The position numbers were made by a program, and so were the translations under genes. A stretch of 64,000 nucleotides of DNA from contig CM061918.1 of the NCBI GenBank assembly GCA_031002005.1, positions 65,940,531-66,004,530 of the forward strand, read 5' to 3'. This DNA comes from Vandiemenella viatica. Its lineage: Eukaryota; Arthropoda; Insecta; Orthoptera; Morabidae. This document shows positions 1-10,782 of this stretch, one piece after another (position 1 is the first letter of the stretch; each line of letters starts with the position of its first letter). The notes under the pieces are model-generated. The model had not been told where the DNA came from and made no database searches. It was given only the letters and a program-made list of their open reading frames with translations.

Positions 1-429
1 GGTTGGACCCCAAGCTTTCACCTTGTGAAAACCAATTAAACATCTATATTTCTATGTGATGCCAGAACAAACATATACATTCCAGAGAAAGATTTGTGTA
101 TGTGGTATGTATTAATGCCAAGGTGCTACATGTTTTGATTATCAAGCAGCAGCTTTAACATTTGATACAATTAGGTCGAAACACAGCCTGGACCAAAATG
201 TAAACTGACATTCCTTGACACAGCATCTAATTAACCCCGTTTTGGAAGTTGTTGGGATATATCAAGCTAGAATTTTTTTGAAAGCAAGCGCCTTAACCAC
301 TGTAGTACCAGGTAGTTCGCAAAATGAGAACTGCTGTGGCATATTTAAAATACAAAACAAACTAAAATACCACTAAAAATTAATAAGGAAATAATTATAA
401 GAACGAAGTCTTTCTCGGCGTTGAGAATG
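1..429. other. AT-rich DNA, no recognised feature
   Basis: No open frame of coding character, no RNA gene and no repeat shared with the rest of the window was seen here. Confidence 0.4.
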
Positions 430-544
430 TATAAACTGCTCTCGGGTGACTAGCCGAGTCAAGAGTGCGTTGTCACACGATATTTCGGCGACTAGATTCA
501 TTGCCGCCATCTTGACTCGGCTAGTCACTCGAGAGCAGTTTATA
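430..544. mobile_element. Small TA-flanked inverted-repeat MITE
   Basis: Two 35-base arms, 430-464 and 510-544, are reverse complements with a single mismatch, separated by 45 bases. The outermost TA on both sides fits a TA target duplication, as left by Tc1/mariner-type transposases. There is no coding capacity. The superfamily is inferred only from the TA ends. Confidence 0.7.
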
Positions 545-556
545 CAATAAAATAAT

Positions 557-1699
557 TGTTTTTTAATAAATAAAAACTGGCTTCAATAAAGCACACTACA
601 ATTTTTAAAATAACTTTACACTTTGCTTAGAAGAAAGTAAATGTAAATGTACACTCTTTTATATTATTGTTAATGAAATTTTTACGTTAATTAGTAATTT
701 TTGGAGTCGCTGCCAGCCAAAGCGAAAGATAAACACAACGAGAAATAACAGTAATACATAGAAAATCATGTTACTACTTACCTATGATTAAAGCTAGAAA
801 CATGTTTTATCAAAACTGAAACATTCTGATGATACACCAATATTATAACTGTAAAGTGTTTACTGCATGATGCAGCCTATCAATTGACACTGTAGTGCAG
901 AGACATGCCTCAACGCCCAAATATCTCAAGCCACAGATTAAAATACTGTTTAATTTGTCCCTCTAAACTGTCTTCCGTAATAACAATATCTGCCTCACTA
1001 CATGCTGTAAAATATTTGGAATTTTTGTTTGTACACCCCGTGTCTCCTCGAACAGCAAATTAAGTTCAGTATAGTAGAACTCCAATTATCCGAATTAATT
1101 GGGACCGGACCCCATTCGGATAATTGAAAATTTGGATAGTTGGTTTTTTTCCGAAAAGGGGTCTATTTTAATTAATTACTGTATATATGTTGAAAATAGG
1201 AGAAAGAACTATATATAATGGAAAAGAGCTTTTAATTAATTGAATGAAAAGGCAACACTTTAACATGTTAAGTGTAGTTACAAATGCTGTATGTTAGTAC
1301 AGTACTCTAAATTAAAGTCATTGCTTGCTGAACATCTCTGGCCCAGTAAGCTGTTTGACTGTATTCATCTGTTTTCTAGCATCAAAGTTGCTCATCTGCT
1401 TGACAGTGAGAAGTTTCATGTGGTATGTAGGCAGAATCATTACTTTTTTAATTGCAGTTTCTGTTTTAATTAAAAAAGCGATTCAGATAATCGGAGATCG
1501 GATAATTGGAGTTCTACTGTAATTCATTTTTCACAATATGACAGCTGACACCAAAAATAACTGATTAACGTCAGAATTTCAATAACAGTAAAGTAATATA
1601 ATGTACATTTATATTTACTTTCTTCTAAGCAAGGTACAAAGTTATTTTAAAAATTTTAGTGTGCTTTTTTGAAGGTGGTTTTTATTTTTTATTAAAAGT
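557..1699. repeat. Long inverted repeat, arms about 155 bp
   Basis: The arm 557-712 matches the reverse complement of about 1541-1699 with scattered differences, for example the shared block around the TTAGAAGAAAGTAAAT string. The space between the arms holds 350 bases of unassigned DNA and a separate pogo-type MITE. This looks like a non-autonomous DNA transposon with long terminal arms that later received the MITE. I could not fix its outer ends or a target duplication. Confidence 0.6.
1072..1519. mobile_element. pogo/Tigger-type MITE
   Basis: The termini read TAGTAGAACTCCAATTATCC on the left and the reverse complement of CAGTAGAACTCCAATTATCC on the right. They are flanked by TA at 1070-1071 and 1520-1521. 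The AGTAGAACTCCAATTATCCG terminus with a TA duplication is typical of pogo/Tigger elements. At 448 bp with no transposase frame it is non-autonomous. It sits inside the longer inverted repeat, so it inserted later. Confidence 0.8.
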
Positions 1700-1729
1700 C
1701 ATTTTGTGTAACTACATTTTCTATCCAGT

Positions 1730-2035
1730 CTTTTTGCTTTCTGTCTTTCAAGAATTCTTCTGCCCTGCAAGTCACTTTTTTATCCACTCCAATAGTTTTA
1801 CCATTTTATGGCTTACTCTGTCAAAAACATTTCAAAAATCTAGTGCTACACTATCAATTTGGCCTCCCTTGTACATTTCATCTGAAATACTTTGCATATA
1901 GCTTACCTAATGAGTTTGTTGTAAATATCCTTGCCTAAAGTCGTAATGCTTATTTGAAAATCACTGACTTTTCTCATAGATGTTTCTGATGTTGCTATTT
2001 ATCACTCTAAAAGTTGTGTAATTCATTGTTTAGTT
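1730..2035 (-). mobile_element. LINE-A fragment, RT palm region, antisense
   Basis: The minus strand matches the reverse-transcriptase segment of the LINE-A copy at 56.6-56.9 kb. The clearest stretch is the block encoding the residues around DKGGQIDSVALDLSKAFD (about 1800-1890). It is 5'- and 3'-truncated and full of changes, so it is an old dead copy. Confidence 0.75.
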
Positions 2036-2599
2036 GGTGCTCAGAGACATATCTCTGAGGAAATAATCTGCTATACATCTAAACAAAGAATGAAACAGTC
2101 AGTGGTGAAATGTTTCCAAAATAATATTATATAAGTTTATTTAATTGTTTAATAAGATACCTACCAATACAGCCAAATTTTTACTAATTGGATTTCCTTA
2201 ACAAATAATAAGACTGCTTTTTTAGCTAGAAGCTCTCATAATGATAACACATAAAAAATTAAAAAATCAGTCACTAAGTTCCCATCTAATAAGCATAAAC
2301 ACCAACTCAACACACTCCACAATGAAGTATGGTAGTAAAATAATTATTTGAACATTGTGGGCAAATGATGGATGCCAACTCAATCCCACCTATTGGTCAT
2401 CCCTTAATTAACCAACCACAACTGGCTTCACCAAAACAAGGCTTCATGATAATTCCTGTCTCTTTTTCCCATTATAACTAATAACCATCTTTTCTTAATT
2501 TTTCTAAAGATACTTATCATTACCTTAAATTCGCAGAAATTGCTCCCCTCTTATATCTGTTTCTTGTAAATTACTCTACCTTAAATATAATTGTTTTTG
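2036..2599. other. Unassigned AT-rich DNA
   Basis: No frame, structured repeat or match to other parts of the window was recognised. Confidence 0.35.
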
Positions 2600-3560
2600 A
2601 GACTTAAGATGGGTTGTGGGGGAAGAAATTGTGTGGAAAAAGATGTTTGACCCATGACCAGAGGTAGGAGGGGTAGAGCCTTTTGTAAATGTGGGAGTAA
2701 GTTAAAATGCAGCAGGCCTTTAGGAATATCAGTGTGCAAGGAATTGGAAGAAAAGGGTTCTGTTGCTAGGTAAGAGCCGTAGGAGAGGAGAGGTTTTCTG
2801 CAGGATTAGTTGGGCACAGGCTACTAGGTCGCTAGTTTTTTTTAAACCTAGTGCAGCATTATGTCAGGTTATAGAGGATATAGTTTCACTAAAGATAAAA
2901 GAGTAGTGATAGTGGGAGGTGTGGGGAATAATATTGATAGAAAAATAAGTTATAATATAGAGAGTGGGCTGAACTCGTGTAGGTCCTAAATCACCATGAC
3001 AGGCAACAGTTGAACCATGCTGTAAGGTGGATAAACGTGGAAATTGAACTGCTACTTGGAAAAGACATTAGTTCTCTCCTGGAGTTTGTTCCTGTGGGCA
3101 CCATAGGTAAATAAAGTTTTATTAGGCACAGCCTACACCTAAATAGAATAGGCAAGGGGGAGCTTTCTGAGTTGTGAGGAAGCCTCTTCCAGAAACATTG
3201 GGTAAGGCCTGAGCCATTTTTAGGTTAGGGGCTGCAGGTGAGATAATGGAGCTAAATGATCAAAGAGATACTAATTGTTGATCCAAAATGGGAAAAATAA
3301 AAACTGCTAATGAAATGGATTAAGCTGCTGAAACAATAACTGATGGGGCAGGACTGGGAATGAAAAGATTAATTCCAAAAATAGCACAAAGCCAATAACA
3401 AGAACGTTACTGGTGTATTGTAGAAGTATAATACACAAAAGTAATAGAATTCGTAAGTAATTATAGTGGTTAAAAAAGAAGTTCTAGATCATGAGGTTTT
3501 TTCCGATTGTAACAGAGTGTACAGCAGAGATAGATAAGTAATAGAAATTAGTGTGAAAAT
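2600..3560 (+). pseudogene. LINE-A 5' part: SGNH-type ORF1 remnant and start of endonuclease
   Basis: The stretch 3290-3560 matches the 5' end of the endonuclease region of the LINE-A copy at 14.18-14.45 kb. Upstream, broken frames read like the esterase-type ORF1 of CR1-clade LINEs. A VVIVGG-x-GNNIDR block near 2905-2945 resembles the GxND block, and near 3125-3175 RHSLHLNRIGKGELSEL resembles the catalytic DGLHLNxxGK block of SGNH hydrolases. Many stops make it a pseudogene. ORF1 proteins of this kind are thought to assist the retrotransposition particle. The SGNH reading rests on short motifs only. Confidence 0.55.
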
Positions 3561-5175
3561 TTTTTTTTTTTTTTTGATATGATTTGGTGTCGAAACCCAT
3601 CTAATTTTAATGTTTGAATATTGGTTTTAATTTGATCTATCACTTTTTCAAATACGATTCAGGGGGCTGTGCTCTTTCATTACAGTATAATTATTGGCAA
3701 CCATGCGCTCTTAAACAAAGAGAGTATCACTCTGCAGTTCCAACAATCACAGTAAATCATTGTGCTTACCATCCATCACTGTTGTTTGGTTTGTTAGAAG
3801 CCGCAGTGGATATAAATAAGTTTTAAAATTAAATGATATATTATATATATCTAAAATTGTTAAAATCCTCGATATTATTTCAAGAAAAATGTTAGATTTT
3901 CCTTTGAAAATGAAAAGCAATCAAGTATATGTCGGAATACATGTACTCTAGGCTTCAAAATTGTTTTGCTTATTTAGAATTCCATTAGCTTTCAAGCTAA
4001 GATTCACAAGTGCCTTGAAGTATTTTCTAATAATTTTTGAATTTATCATCTGACAGATTCGTAATGTATAAATTGAGTACATTTCATGTTATCCGATTTA
4101 CACTCTGCGTACCTACCTACTGTCGACAGTGAACCTATACTCAACATGAAATTGTATCATGTTCGAATTTATGCAAATAAAATTATTCAGAAAACTGCGT
4201 TAAACTAGCAATACTGTCATGTTTCAAGTCACTGCAAACGAGTCCAAGTGTTCGTTGGTAATCAGTTTTTGTTGGGCATGTGATTAAAACAGTCACAACT
4301 GTGTATCTTGCTAGCGTAGTTGTAACATTAGTAAGCACTTTAACTCTAGGTTCATGTAACTTTTCTATACTTTCTACAGATCGAGCATATATAAATATGA
4401 TCGCGATGAAATAAATAAGTGTATGTTTCTCTAAGAATTTCCCATAATAAATTTAGAGAAGAAGATTTGCACTATGTGTAACCTCTCTGTCAAATACAGG
4501 TACCCTAATTCTTAAGGGAACGTCTTTTCTTGCATAAAAATTGAGCTTTAATCATAAACTGAACGAACATTCGAGTCATTTACAACATTATTTGTACACT
4601 ACAGAGCGGCGCTAGAAATCTAAAATTTACACATGGATACAGTCTTCAGTACATAAAATGTCATATTTAGGAGTCCGTAGCCACTGAGATCTTAGGCGAG
4701 TAATAAAATATTCAGTTGTTACGTACATCATGTAAAGACGGCAGATATCACAAAGGCATGTTCTTTTGCTACCTGACCCATTGTTTTGTTTAATTATGTT
4801 GTATTTATATTTTATTTATTCTTCTATTTTTATGAAGGAACTTAATGTAGAATTGCTTCTCTGACCATACAGTATCCCCCAGGGTCTCACAACTTGTGGG
4901 ACCCAGATCCTGGGTTTGCACCGATGGGATCCCATCTGGGTCTGGAATTGCTTGTCCTTGGATCAAGCCACTTCTGTTAAATTTCCTCTCGATATCCCTT
5001 GGTCCTGCAAATACCGAGGTTCTTAAGTCATTTAAATACAGCCTATGTTGATGTTTCATTATCAACTGATTGTGTAGCTTTTGACTTTTTTAAATTTATA
5101 GTGGAGTCCTATGGTCGCCCTATAGTTTCACTGGCAGAAATTAAAATCACATCACGTATACATGATTGGTAGAAT
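3561..5175. other. Unassigned region with one 86-codon minus-strand frame
   Basis: Mostly AT-rich DNA with a T-run at 3561-3575 where the LINE-A fragment stops. A minus-strand frame at 4805-5065 encodes 86 residues with no motif or family I recognise, and codon usage gives no strong support. I do not call it a gene. Confidence 0.3.
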
Positions 5176-5179
5176 GTTA

Positions 5180-6020
5180 GGGATCTTTGAAGATATATAC
5201 AGGGCCATACCTGGAAGAAATGATAACAAATGGAAATTGCTCAGTCTAAGTTTATTACCTTCAGATACATTTGTCAGCGAGAAATGCGCCCAACTTGAGC
5301 ACCAGTACATTCGTGGATCCTTGCCAGCATCGAATCATCAACTGTTCGAATGTCTTCTTGGGGTATGTCTCACTACACCTGCATGTCTTTTGCAGTCAAT
5401 TGTTGCACAGTTTGTGCTGGGTGACCATGTGATCTAATGTGTCTACTCCTGGTATCCCAGACATGCTTTATTGGGGACAAATCTGGGGACCGTGCAGTCC
5501 AAATTGTGATCGAAACTCCTTGCAAGCCTTGTGTTGCGATGGCCGCAGTATGAGGACGGACATTATGTTGTTGGAAGATGCGATTTGGATGATGAACATG
5601 AAGGGTATCACAATAAGATGCAGTATCCCATCCTCATAGTGGTGAACTGTCATTGTGCCTTCAACAACAGCCGACTCAGTCATGCAGTCGAAACTGATTG
5701 CCGCCAAAACATGACACCAGTGGCTGCACTTGCGTGACGTTTTGAAATCACAGTAGGTAAGCCGTTTCTCCACTACGCCTGCGAACATGTCGTCGATTAT
5801 CACTTTGCCACAGACAGAATTGAGACTCGTCTCTAAACAGAAATGTACGTCATTCACATGTCCATTTGTGTTTCTCATTACACCAGGTTAACAGCCACTC
5901 ACACCATTTGGCGGTCTTCACATGCTGTTATCCATCTGTATGAACCCATGCCTACTCTAGGAGTACTAGAGCCTTCTTTCATCCACTGTATAACAAGTCT
6001 GTATACCGATTTTATTAATA
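5180..6020 (-). pseudogene. Tc1-like transposase pseudogene
   Basis: On the minus strand, a frame at 5468-5878 and neighbouring frames read as a decayed Tc1-family transposase. A block resembling VWAGIS-x-D-x-RTELVFVEGTLTA appears as VLAAISFDCMTESAVVEGTM. Then comes a degraded HDNARPHTA block (second catalytic Asp) and, towards 5200, remains of the PDLNPIEHxWD and LxEEW region. Frameshifts and stops throughout show it is dead. No terminal inverted repeats were found, so element ends are unknown. Tc1 transposases cut and paste DNA at TA sites using a DDE catalytic triad. Confidence 0.6.
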
Positions 6021-6059
6021 AATAAATTACGCTAAAGCGATCAAAGCAAAGCAGTTTGA

Positions 6060-7010
6060 CGAAAATCAATGGTTGCCGAGGAGATGAAATTAAATAACTT
6101 TACAGTAAGAAAGAACAACTAAATAGATATCTATACAAAACACACATTGCACTAGCAAACACCATTAATAACCCAGATATACTGAAAATCATAATTGAGA
6201 AAATTGAATATTTCACAAAACAATCAATTCTGAAAATTCAACGCGCTCACAACAAAAAACTAGAGCAATTGAAACACAAACACAAAGTAAGAAACAAAAA
6301 ATTGCAAAATGAGAATGCAGACACAAATATCATAACACAACAATTCAACCCAAGGATAGTAAACCTAACAACAACACAGCTTAACCCTGAAGAATCAAAA
6401 TTGCTAGAGAAAGGTCTGAAATATAACATAGAAAATAGGTCAAAAGAGAAATTAATCAAAGACACCATTGTTGAAGCAGAACACATAATTACACAGGAAC
6501 AGAACATGACACACAGTTAAATAAACACTACACTAACAAGAGAGCTTGTAACTTACAACCTAAAGGACATAATAACTAAGAACAAAATATACCACAAGAA
6601 TAAGGACACAGATACCCTCAGACAATTAAAGAGAAAACTTGACACAAACAACTTGATAATTACCACAGCTGACAAAGGAAACATAACTGTAATACTAGAC
6701 AAATAACAGTATATAACAAAAACTGAACAATTCATCAAAGACAACAACATCACTAAACTGAAAACAGACCCCACAAAGATATATCAAACAGATTTCGAGA
6801 AATGCGTGAAGAAAATATCTTTCACCTTCACTAATAAAGAAACACAACACATGGCACAAACAAACCCCAAAGCTCCAATATTAAGAAGTCAACCCAAAGT
6901 CCACAAACCTGGAATACCTATATACCCGGTTATAAATTTCAGAAAAGCACCAACAGCAGAAATTTCTTTCACAATACTACACTCCACAGAATGACAAAAC
7001 CCTAAGAAAC
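6060..7010 (+). pseudogene. Penelope-like element, N-terminal RT fragment
   Basis: Three broken plus-strand frames (6269-6520, about 6520-6710, 6806-6994) follow the order of a Penelope-like reverse transcriptase N-terminus. They show LNPEESKLLEKGLKY, then TTADKGNITVILDK, then KLKTDPTKIYQ, then SQPKVHKPGIPIYPVI, which corresponds to the family's PKIHKP-x-x-PLRPI block. The catalytic YVDD part and the GIY-YIG endonuclease are missing. Two in-frame stops break it. The sequence is strikingly A-rich and differs from the second Penelope copy at 8.5-10 kb, so it is a separate family. Confidence 0.65.
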
Positions 7011-7065
7011 AACTCAAACCTCATTGAAAAGATCAAGACATAGACATAACAAAATCAGCAACACT

Positions 7066-7412
7066 ACTATCGAGTGCCAGCTTGTGGTCATGGTCATCTT
7101 TTCCCTTCCATGCACTACTTTTCATACCTATTGCAATATCTTTCCATGCCTCATCGCCAGTATATGCCCTGTACACTCCCATGACCCTCCTCATCCTCCT
7201 CCTGTCTTGCAATGAATCTCATTCCAGCTCCTTTATCATATCTGTCACTGATTGCATTCTGCGATAATTTCCAGAAACAAATCTAGCAGCCCTTCTTTGC
7301 ACCTTCTCCAACTCCTGTATTTGATACTCAAAATGTGGGTCCCATACTACACTACCATATGGTCTGACCAAAGTTATGTAACCCAATTCCTTTACTTCTC
7401 CCGTACATCTGT
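7066..7412 (-). mobile_element. LINE-A fragment, RT C-terminal region, antisense
   Basis: The minus strand matches the RT C-terminal portion of the LINE-A copy near 57.35-57.70 kb, including the coding blocks for VRPLLEYGSVVWDP and KRDARFVSGNYRR. It abuts the gag-like ORF1 on its right and the Penelope fragment on its left, so it may have inserted between them. Confidence 0.8.
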
Positions 7413-7435
7413 CAACACTTTGCTTTTTGTTCAGG

Positions 7436-8200
7436 CTCCGGGCTCTTCTTCTTCTTCATCTCTGGCTTCTGCAACCACTTGCGACTCGGGCAAGCGCGGT
7501 GGCACGCCGCGTGGGGGCCCCCACAGTTGCAGCAGGTGGGGTCCTACTTTGGCCTGGGATAGGCCGCTGCCAGGTGCTCATCACAGCACCGCACGCACCT
7601 AAGCTTGTAGGTGCAGTGCCTTGCATATTGGTTGAACCCCTGGCATCGGTAGCATTGCAGGATGTCAGCCTTGTGTGCAGATGTGCTGCACTGGGTGCTG
7701 GCATTCCTGGTAGTTGGCGGCGGTGGTGCTGTCTCCGCGGTGGTCGCAGATGCCACGGTCTGTGCTTCCTTCGGATGGTGCTTCCAGTATTCCATCTTCT
7801 CGATCAGGGTGTCATGGTCAGCTGGGGTGCTGGCCATGATCTTAACCCCGCCTGCCATCGGCCATGCGTACAGCGGTCCAGTTAAGAGCTGCTGTAGCGT
7901 GCTGAGGAGTATGCCGATATGGGTCAGTGGCGTGCGGATAGGCACTACAATGCCGTCTTCTATGAAGCAGTCTTCAGCCTCCATGTCCTCCCACTCTTCC
8001 TCGGCCGCGGCCTCACAGGCCGCGGCGTCACTGGCCACGCAGGCCGGGGGTGGTGGGATGCAGGGGGCTGGGTCTGCCGCTGGTGGTTCGCCGTGGTCAG
8101 GCAAGCAATTTGCTTCCATTCTCTCGTGGCAGGATGTTGTGACTGGCGGGCTGATTGCCGCGTGCCTTGCTGCCCGATTCTTCTTGCTGTTGCGTCCCAT
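7436..8200 (-). pseudogene. LINE ORF1 (gag-like, zinc knuckles), one internal stop
   Basis: A minus-strand frame is open from 8242 to 7544. I place the start at the Met at about 8200 (MGRNSKKNRAARH), 15 codons inside the longest frame, because a basic N-terminus after MGR is usual in these proteins. The central part contains LTGPLYAWPMAGGVKIMAS and related residues, typical of ORF1 of I- and Jockey-group LINEs. The C-terminus has a zinc knuckle CYRCQGF-NQYARHC (His replaced by Gln) and a second, CVRCCDEHLAAAYP (last Cys replaced by Tyr). A TAG at about 7541 interrupts the frame. Beyond it, in the same frame, is a third knuckle, CCNCGGPHAACHRACP. The protein would bind LINE RNA. GC content is clearly higher than in the surroundings. 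Confidence 0.75.
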
Positions 8201-8289
8201 CTCGACGAACTTGCGGAGACGGCTCAATACGAGGCACGTCAACTAGTAGATAGAAGCGAGCTGCGACTGTCCTCGCTGGCTGCAGGCAG

Positions 8290-8520
8290 CCGAGTGCCAG
8301 GACGCCCAATCAGCGCGCTGGAACTGAGGGTATCAGTGTTGCGGACTGCGTATGGAGCCAAAACGGTCACCCATCCAGGTGCTGACCACGCTCACCATTG
8401 CTTAACTGGTCTACCGCAAGCCGAGGATATCAGTGTTGCGGACTGCATTTTGAGCCATACGCGGTCACCCATCCAGGCACTCGCCACGTTAAACGTTGCT
8501 TAACCTGTAGACGTAAGTGC
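8290..8520 (-). repeat. Two tandem 5S-rRNA-like units upstream of LINE ORF1
   Basis: Read on the minus strand, two consecutive units (8520-8428 and about 8420-8290) each contain GTTAAGCAA, then CGTGG or GCGTGG, then a CTGGATGGGTGACCG string. These are in the order and spacing of the 3' half of animal 5S rRNA, including part of its internal promoter region. Each is followed by a shared non-5S tail containing GCAGTCCGCAACACTGAT. They end about 90 bases before the ORF1 start. They could be 5' UTR promoter units of that LINE, or a 5S-derived SINE. Confidence 0.65.
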
Positions 8521-8529
8521 TGGCGAACT

Positions 8530-9967
8530 ATGTCCACGGCGACAGGTTGCTTCCATTTGGCCTTGTTGAGAAGATTTTTGTTTTTCAAGACATAGATCCC
8601 TAATAATTGGTCTCCAAGCTTCACTTAAGTACAGTCCACTGTCCCTATTGATGTTGTTATCGTTAAGCTGTATTTACAACGCTTCCCGAATTACTGAGTC
8701 CCAGAACGAAGAGACTCTGGCCAGCACCACCATTTCATCAAATAATTTCTTATGTTCTTCATCGAACACATGTTCAGCTATTGCGGACTTTTCCACTTGC
8801 ACCAGTCTCAAGTGTCGTTTGTGCTCGGTAATACGTTCAGCGATGGTTCTGATCGTCTTTCCGATGTAAACTTTGCGGCATTCACAAGGTATTGAATAAA
8901 TTCCAGGAATTCTTAGGTCTAAATCATCCTTAACCAAGAGAAGCACATCACGTATCTTGACGGGCGGCCGAAAAATGCTTTTTATACCAGACCGCGCCAA
9001 GAGCCTTCCAATCTTTCTGGAGGTGTTGCCAGCATATGGCAGATAGGAAAGAGATTGTGGTGGTTCAATCTGTTCAGTCGGTGGTCTTGGTGGCTTCTGG
9101 ATAAAAACACGCTCTATCTATTGGCGAGAGTACCGTTCTGTTCAAAAACAGTCCTTCGATGTTTCAACTCCAGCAGTAGGCTCTCACGATCGGAAATGGC
9201 TCTCGCTCTGCGCACCAATGTGGTCAATACGGAGTGGCGTTGTGCTGGGTGGTGGTAACTGGTTGCACCCAAGTAACGATCAGTGTGGGTGGGTTTGCGG
9301 TACACACTATGTGCCAAAGATCCATCAGGTTTGCGTTTTATTAACATGGCCAAGAACGGGATGCACCCGTCCTTCTCAACTTCTGTCATAAACCGTATGT
9401 TGGGATGGATCCCATTAAGATGGTCTAGAAATTCATCCAACGCTTCCATACCATGTGGCCACACGGAAAAGGTATCATCAACATAGCGGTAAAAACAAGT
9501 GGGTTTTAGGGTAGCACTCTCAAGAGCCCTCTCTTCAAAATCTTCCATGTAGAGGTCAGCCACCATCGGTGAAAGAGGAGATCCCATGGCCACTCCATCA
9601 GATTGTTCATAATACTTCCCTCCATACATAAAGTAGGTGGAAGTAAGTACATGATCAAAGAGGTCTGCTCTACTTGGCTCAAAATGAGGGCGAATCAAGT
9701 CCAAAGTGTACCTTACCGGCACACGAGTAAAAAGAGATACCACGTCAAATCTAACAAGGTTGTCGGGATCTGAAACAACATCAGAGACTGCATGATTTTT
9801 ACGAATTCAGCAGAGTTTTTGACATGATGGCAACTACACCCCACAATGGGACTAAGAAGACGCGTCAGATATTTAGCAAGTTGGTAAGTCGGTGACCCAA
9901 TAGTACTGACGATCGGTCGTAAAGGAACATCCTGTTTATGTATCTTTGGTGACCGTTTTGGCTCCAT
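8530..9967 (-). pseudogene. Penelope-like retroelement: RT plus GIY-YIG endonuclease
   Basis: Minus-strand frames give, in order: PKIHKQDVPLRPIVSTIGSPTYQLAKYLTR split over two short pieces (9967-9713); a 209-codon frame (9743-9114) with DGVAMGSPLSPMVADLYMED and the RT catalytic YVDDTF; and a frame at 9000-8674 with PGIYSIPC-x-CxKVYIGKT and the R-x-x-EH pattern of a GIY-YIG nuclease. The HVFDEEHKK and SSFWDSVIREALE blocks that end Penelope proteins follow. Penelope-like proteins prime reverse transcription at nicked DNA ends. The N-terminus is missing and at least two frameshifts separate the parts, so the copy is dead. It is truncated at 9.95 kb directly against a copy of the 5S-like tail. 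Confidence 0.85.
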
Positions 9968-10025
9968 ACACAGTCCGCAACACTGATACCCTCAGTTCCA
10001 GCACGCTGATTGGGCGTCCTGGCAA
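9949..10025 (+). repeat. Inverted copy of the 5S-unit tail
   Basis: This is the reverse complement of about 8297-8370: the tail beginning GTGACCGTTTTGGCTCCATA and ending at GGGCGTCCTGGCA, with few differences. With the units at 8.3-8.5 kb it brackets the Penelope copy as an inverted pair. Confidence 0.7.
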
Positions 10026-10576
10026 CCCTCTATACACGACATTCGAATTTTCGGCAGCAGTGAAGCCAGTCTGTTTGTGATTTTGAGAAGCAACATCTAA
10101 ATAGACCTGATGAAGACAACCGAGCAGGTTGTCAATCGTTGTCGTTTTATGGCACCATCTGGCCCGTGAAATCAATACACCGGGAAAGTCTCCATTTACA
10201 TAACTAAATGTTGGTAATTTACCAGCCTCCTGCAAACAATGAGTGTAAATCAATGATTGGAATGTGCCCACATCGACTTGGCACATCGTACAACCCTTAT
10301 CATTCACTGAATGTCAGATTCTTTACATGACTCAGAGTTTATGAGATGTAGGGAAAAAGACAGTTTTAACTCAGTTTTTGGATCATCATAACAATGGCAT
10401 TATCTAGTACAGCAAATGAGTTTCTGGTCGTAATGAAAATAGTTAAGTCCAGCCCAGAGAAATGTGAAGTATTTTACCCCATGATCTGTAATAGATCACA
10501 AGGTCAATGGACTGCTTCAATCAGACTTTCCATTAAATGATGGACTTTTAATCTACCTCCTGCCAAATGATATTTA
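10026..10576 (+). other. Unassigned region with Penelope-terminus-like RNA motif at 10107-10140
   Basis: At 10107-10140 the plus strand reads CTGATGA, A, a 7-base arm GACAACC, a loop, the perfectly complementary GGTTGTC, then AATCG where GAAAC would be expected. The same layout occurs at 62659-62690. Penelope-like elements are known to carry hammerhead ribozyme motifs with a CTGANGA...GAAA core. The rest of the stretch has no recognisable frame; a minus-strand frame at 9936-10307 is unrecognised. Confidence 0.4.
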
Positions 10577-10782
10577 CGAGGTGTGTACAAAAAGAAACCG
10601 ATCTAATTAAATAGTGCACCAACGGCTACAGATAAAATTCTCTGACTTCTGTGCACAATAGTTACATCTCTTGGCAAGATATTGCCTCTAGTCGCACTAT
10701 GGTCGCTGCATTAGTTTACGAATAACACCCAGTTGAGTGAGGTCGGGCGCAGAGTGCTCGTCGGATTTGTGAGAAAGCGAGA

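Noticed and set aside
4805..5065. 86-codon minus-strand frame as a small gene
   Set aside because: No motif, no splice or promoter support, and it lies beside a dead Tc1 element.
7427..8503. Long plus-strand frames of 152-194 codons
   Set aside because: They are shadows on the opposite strand of the GC-rich zinc-knuckle ORF1; they have no motifs, while the minus-strand frame has clear ones.
8290..8520. Functional 5S rRNA genes
   Set aside because: Only the 3' half of 5S is present in each unit, with changes and an unrelated tail; there is no 5' half and no terminator-defined gene.
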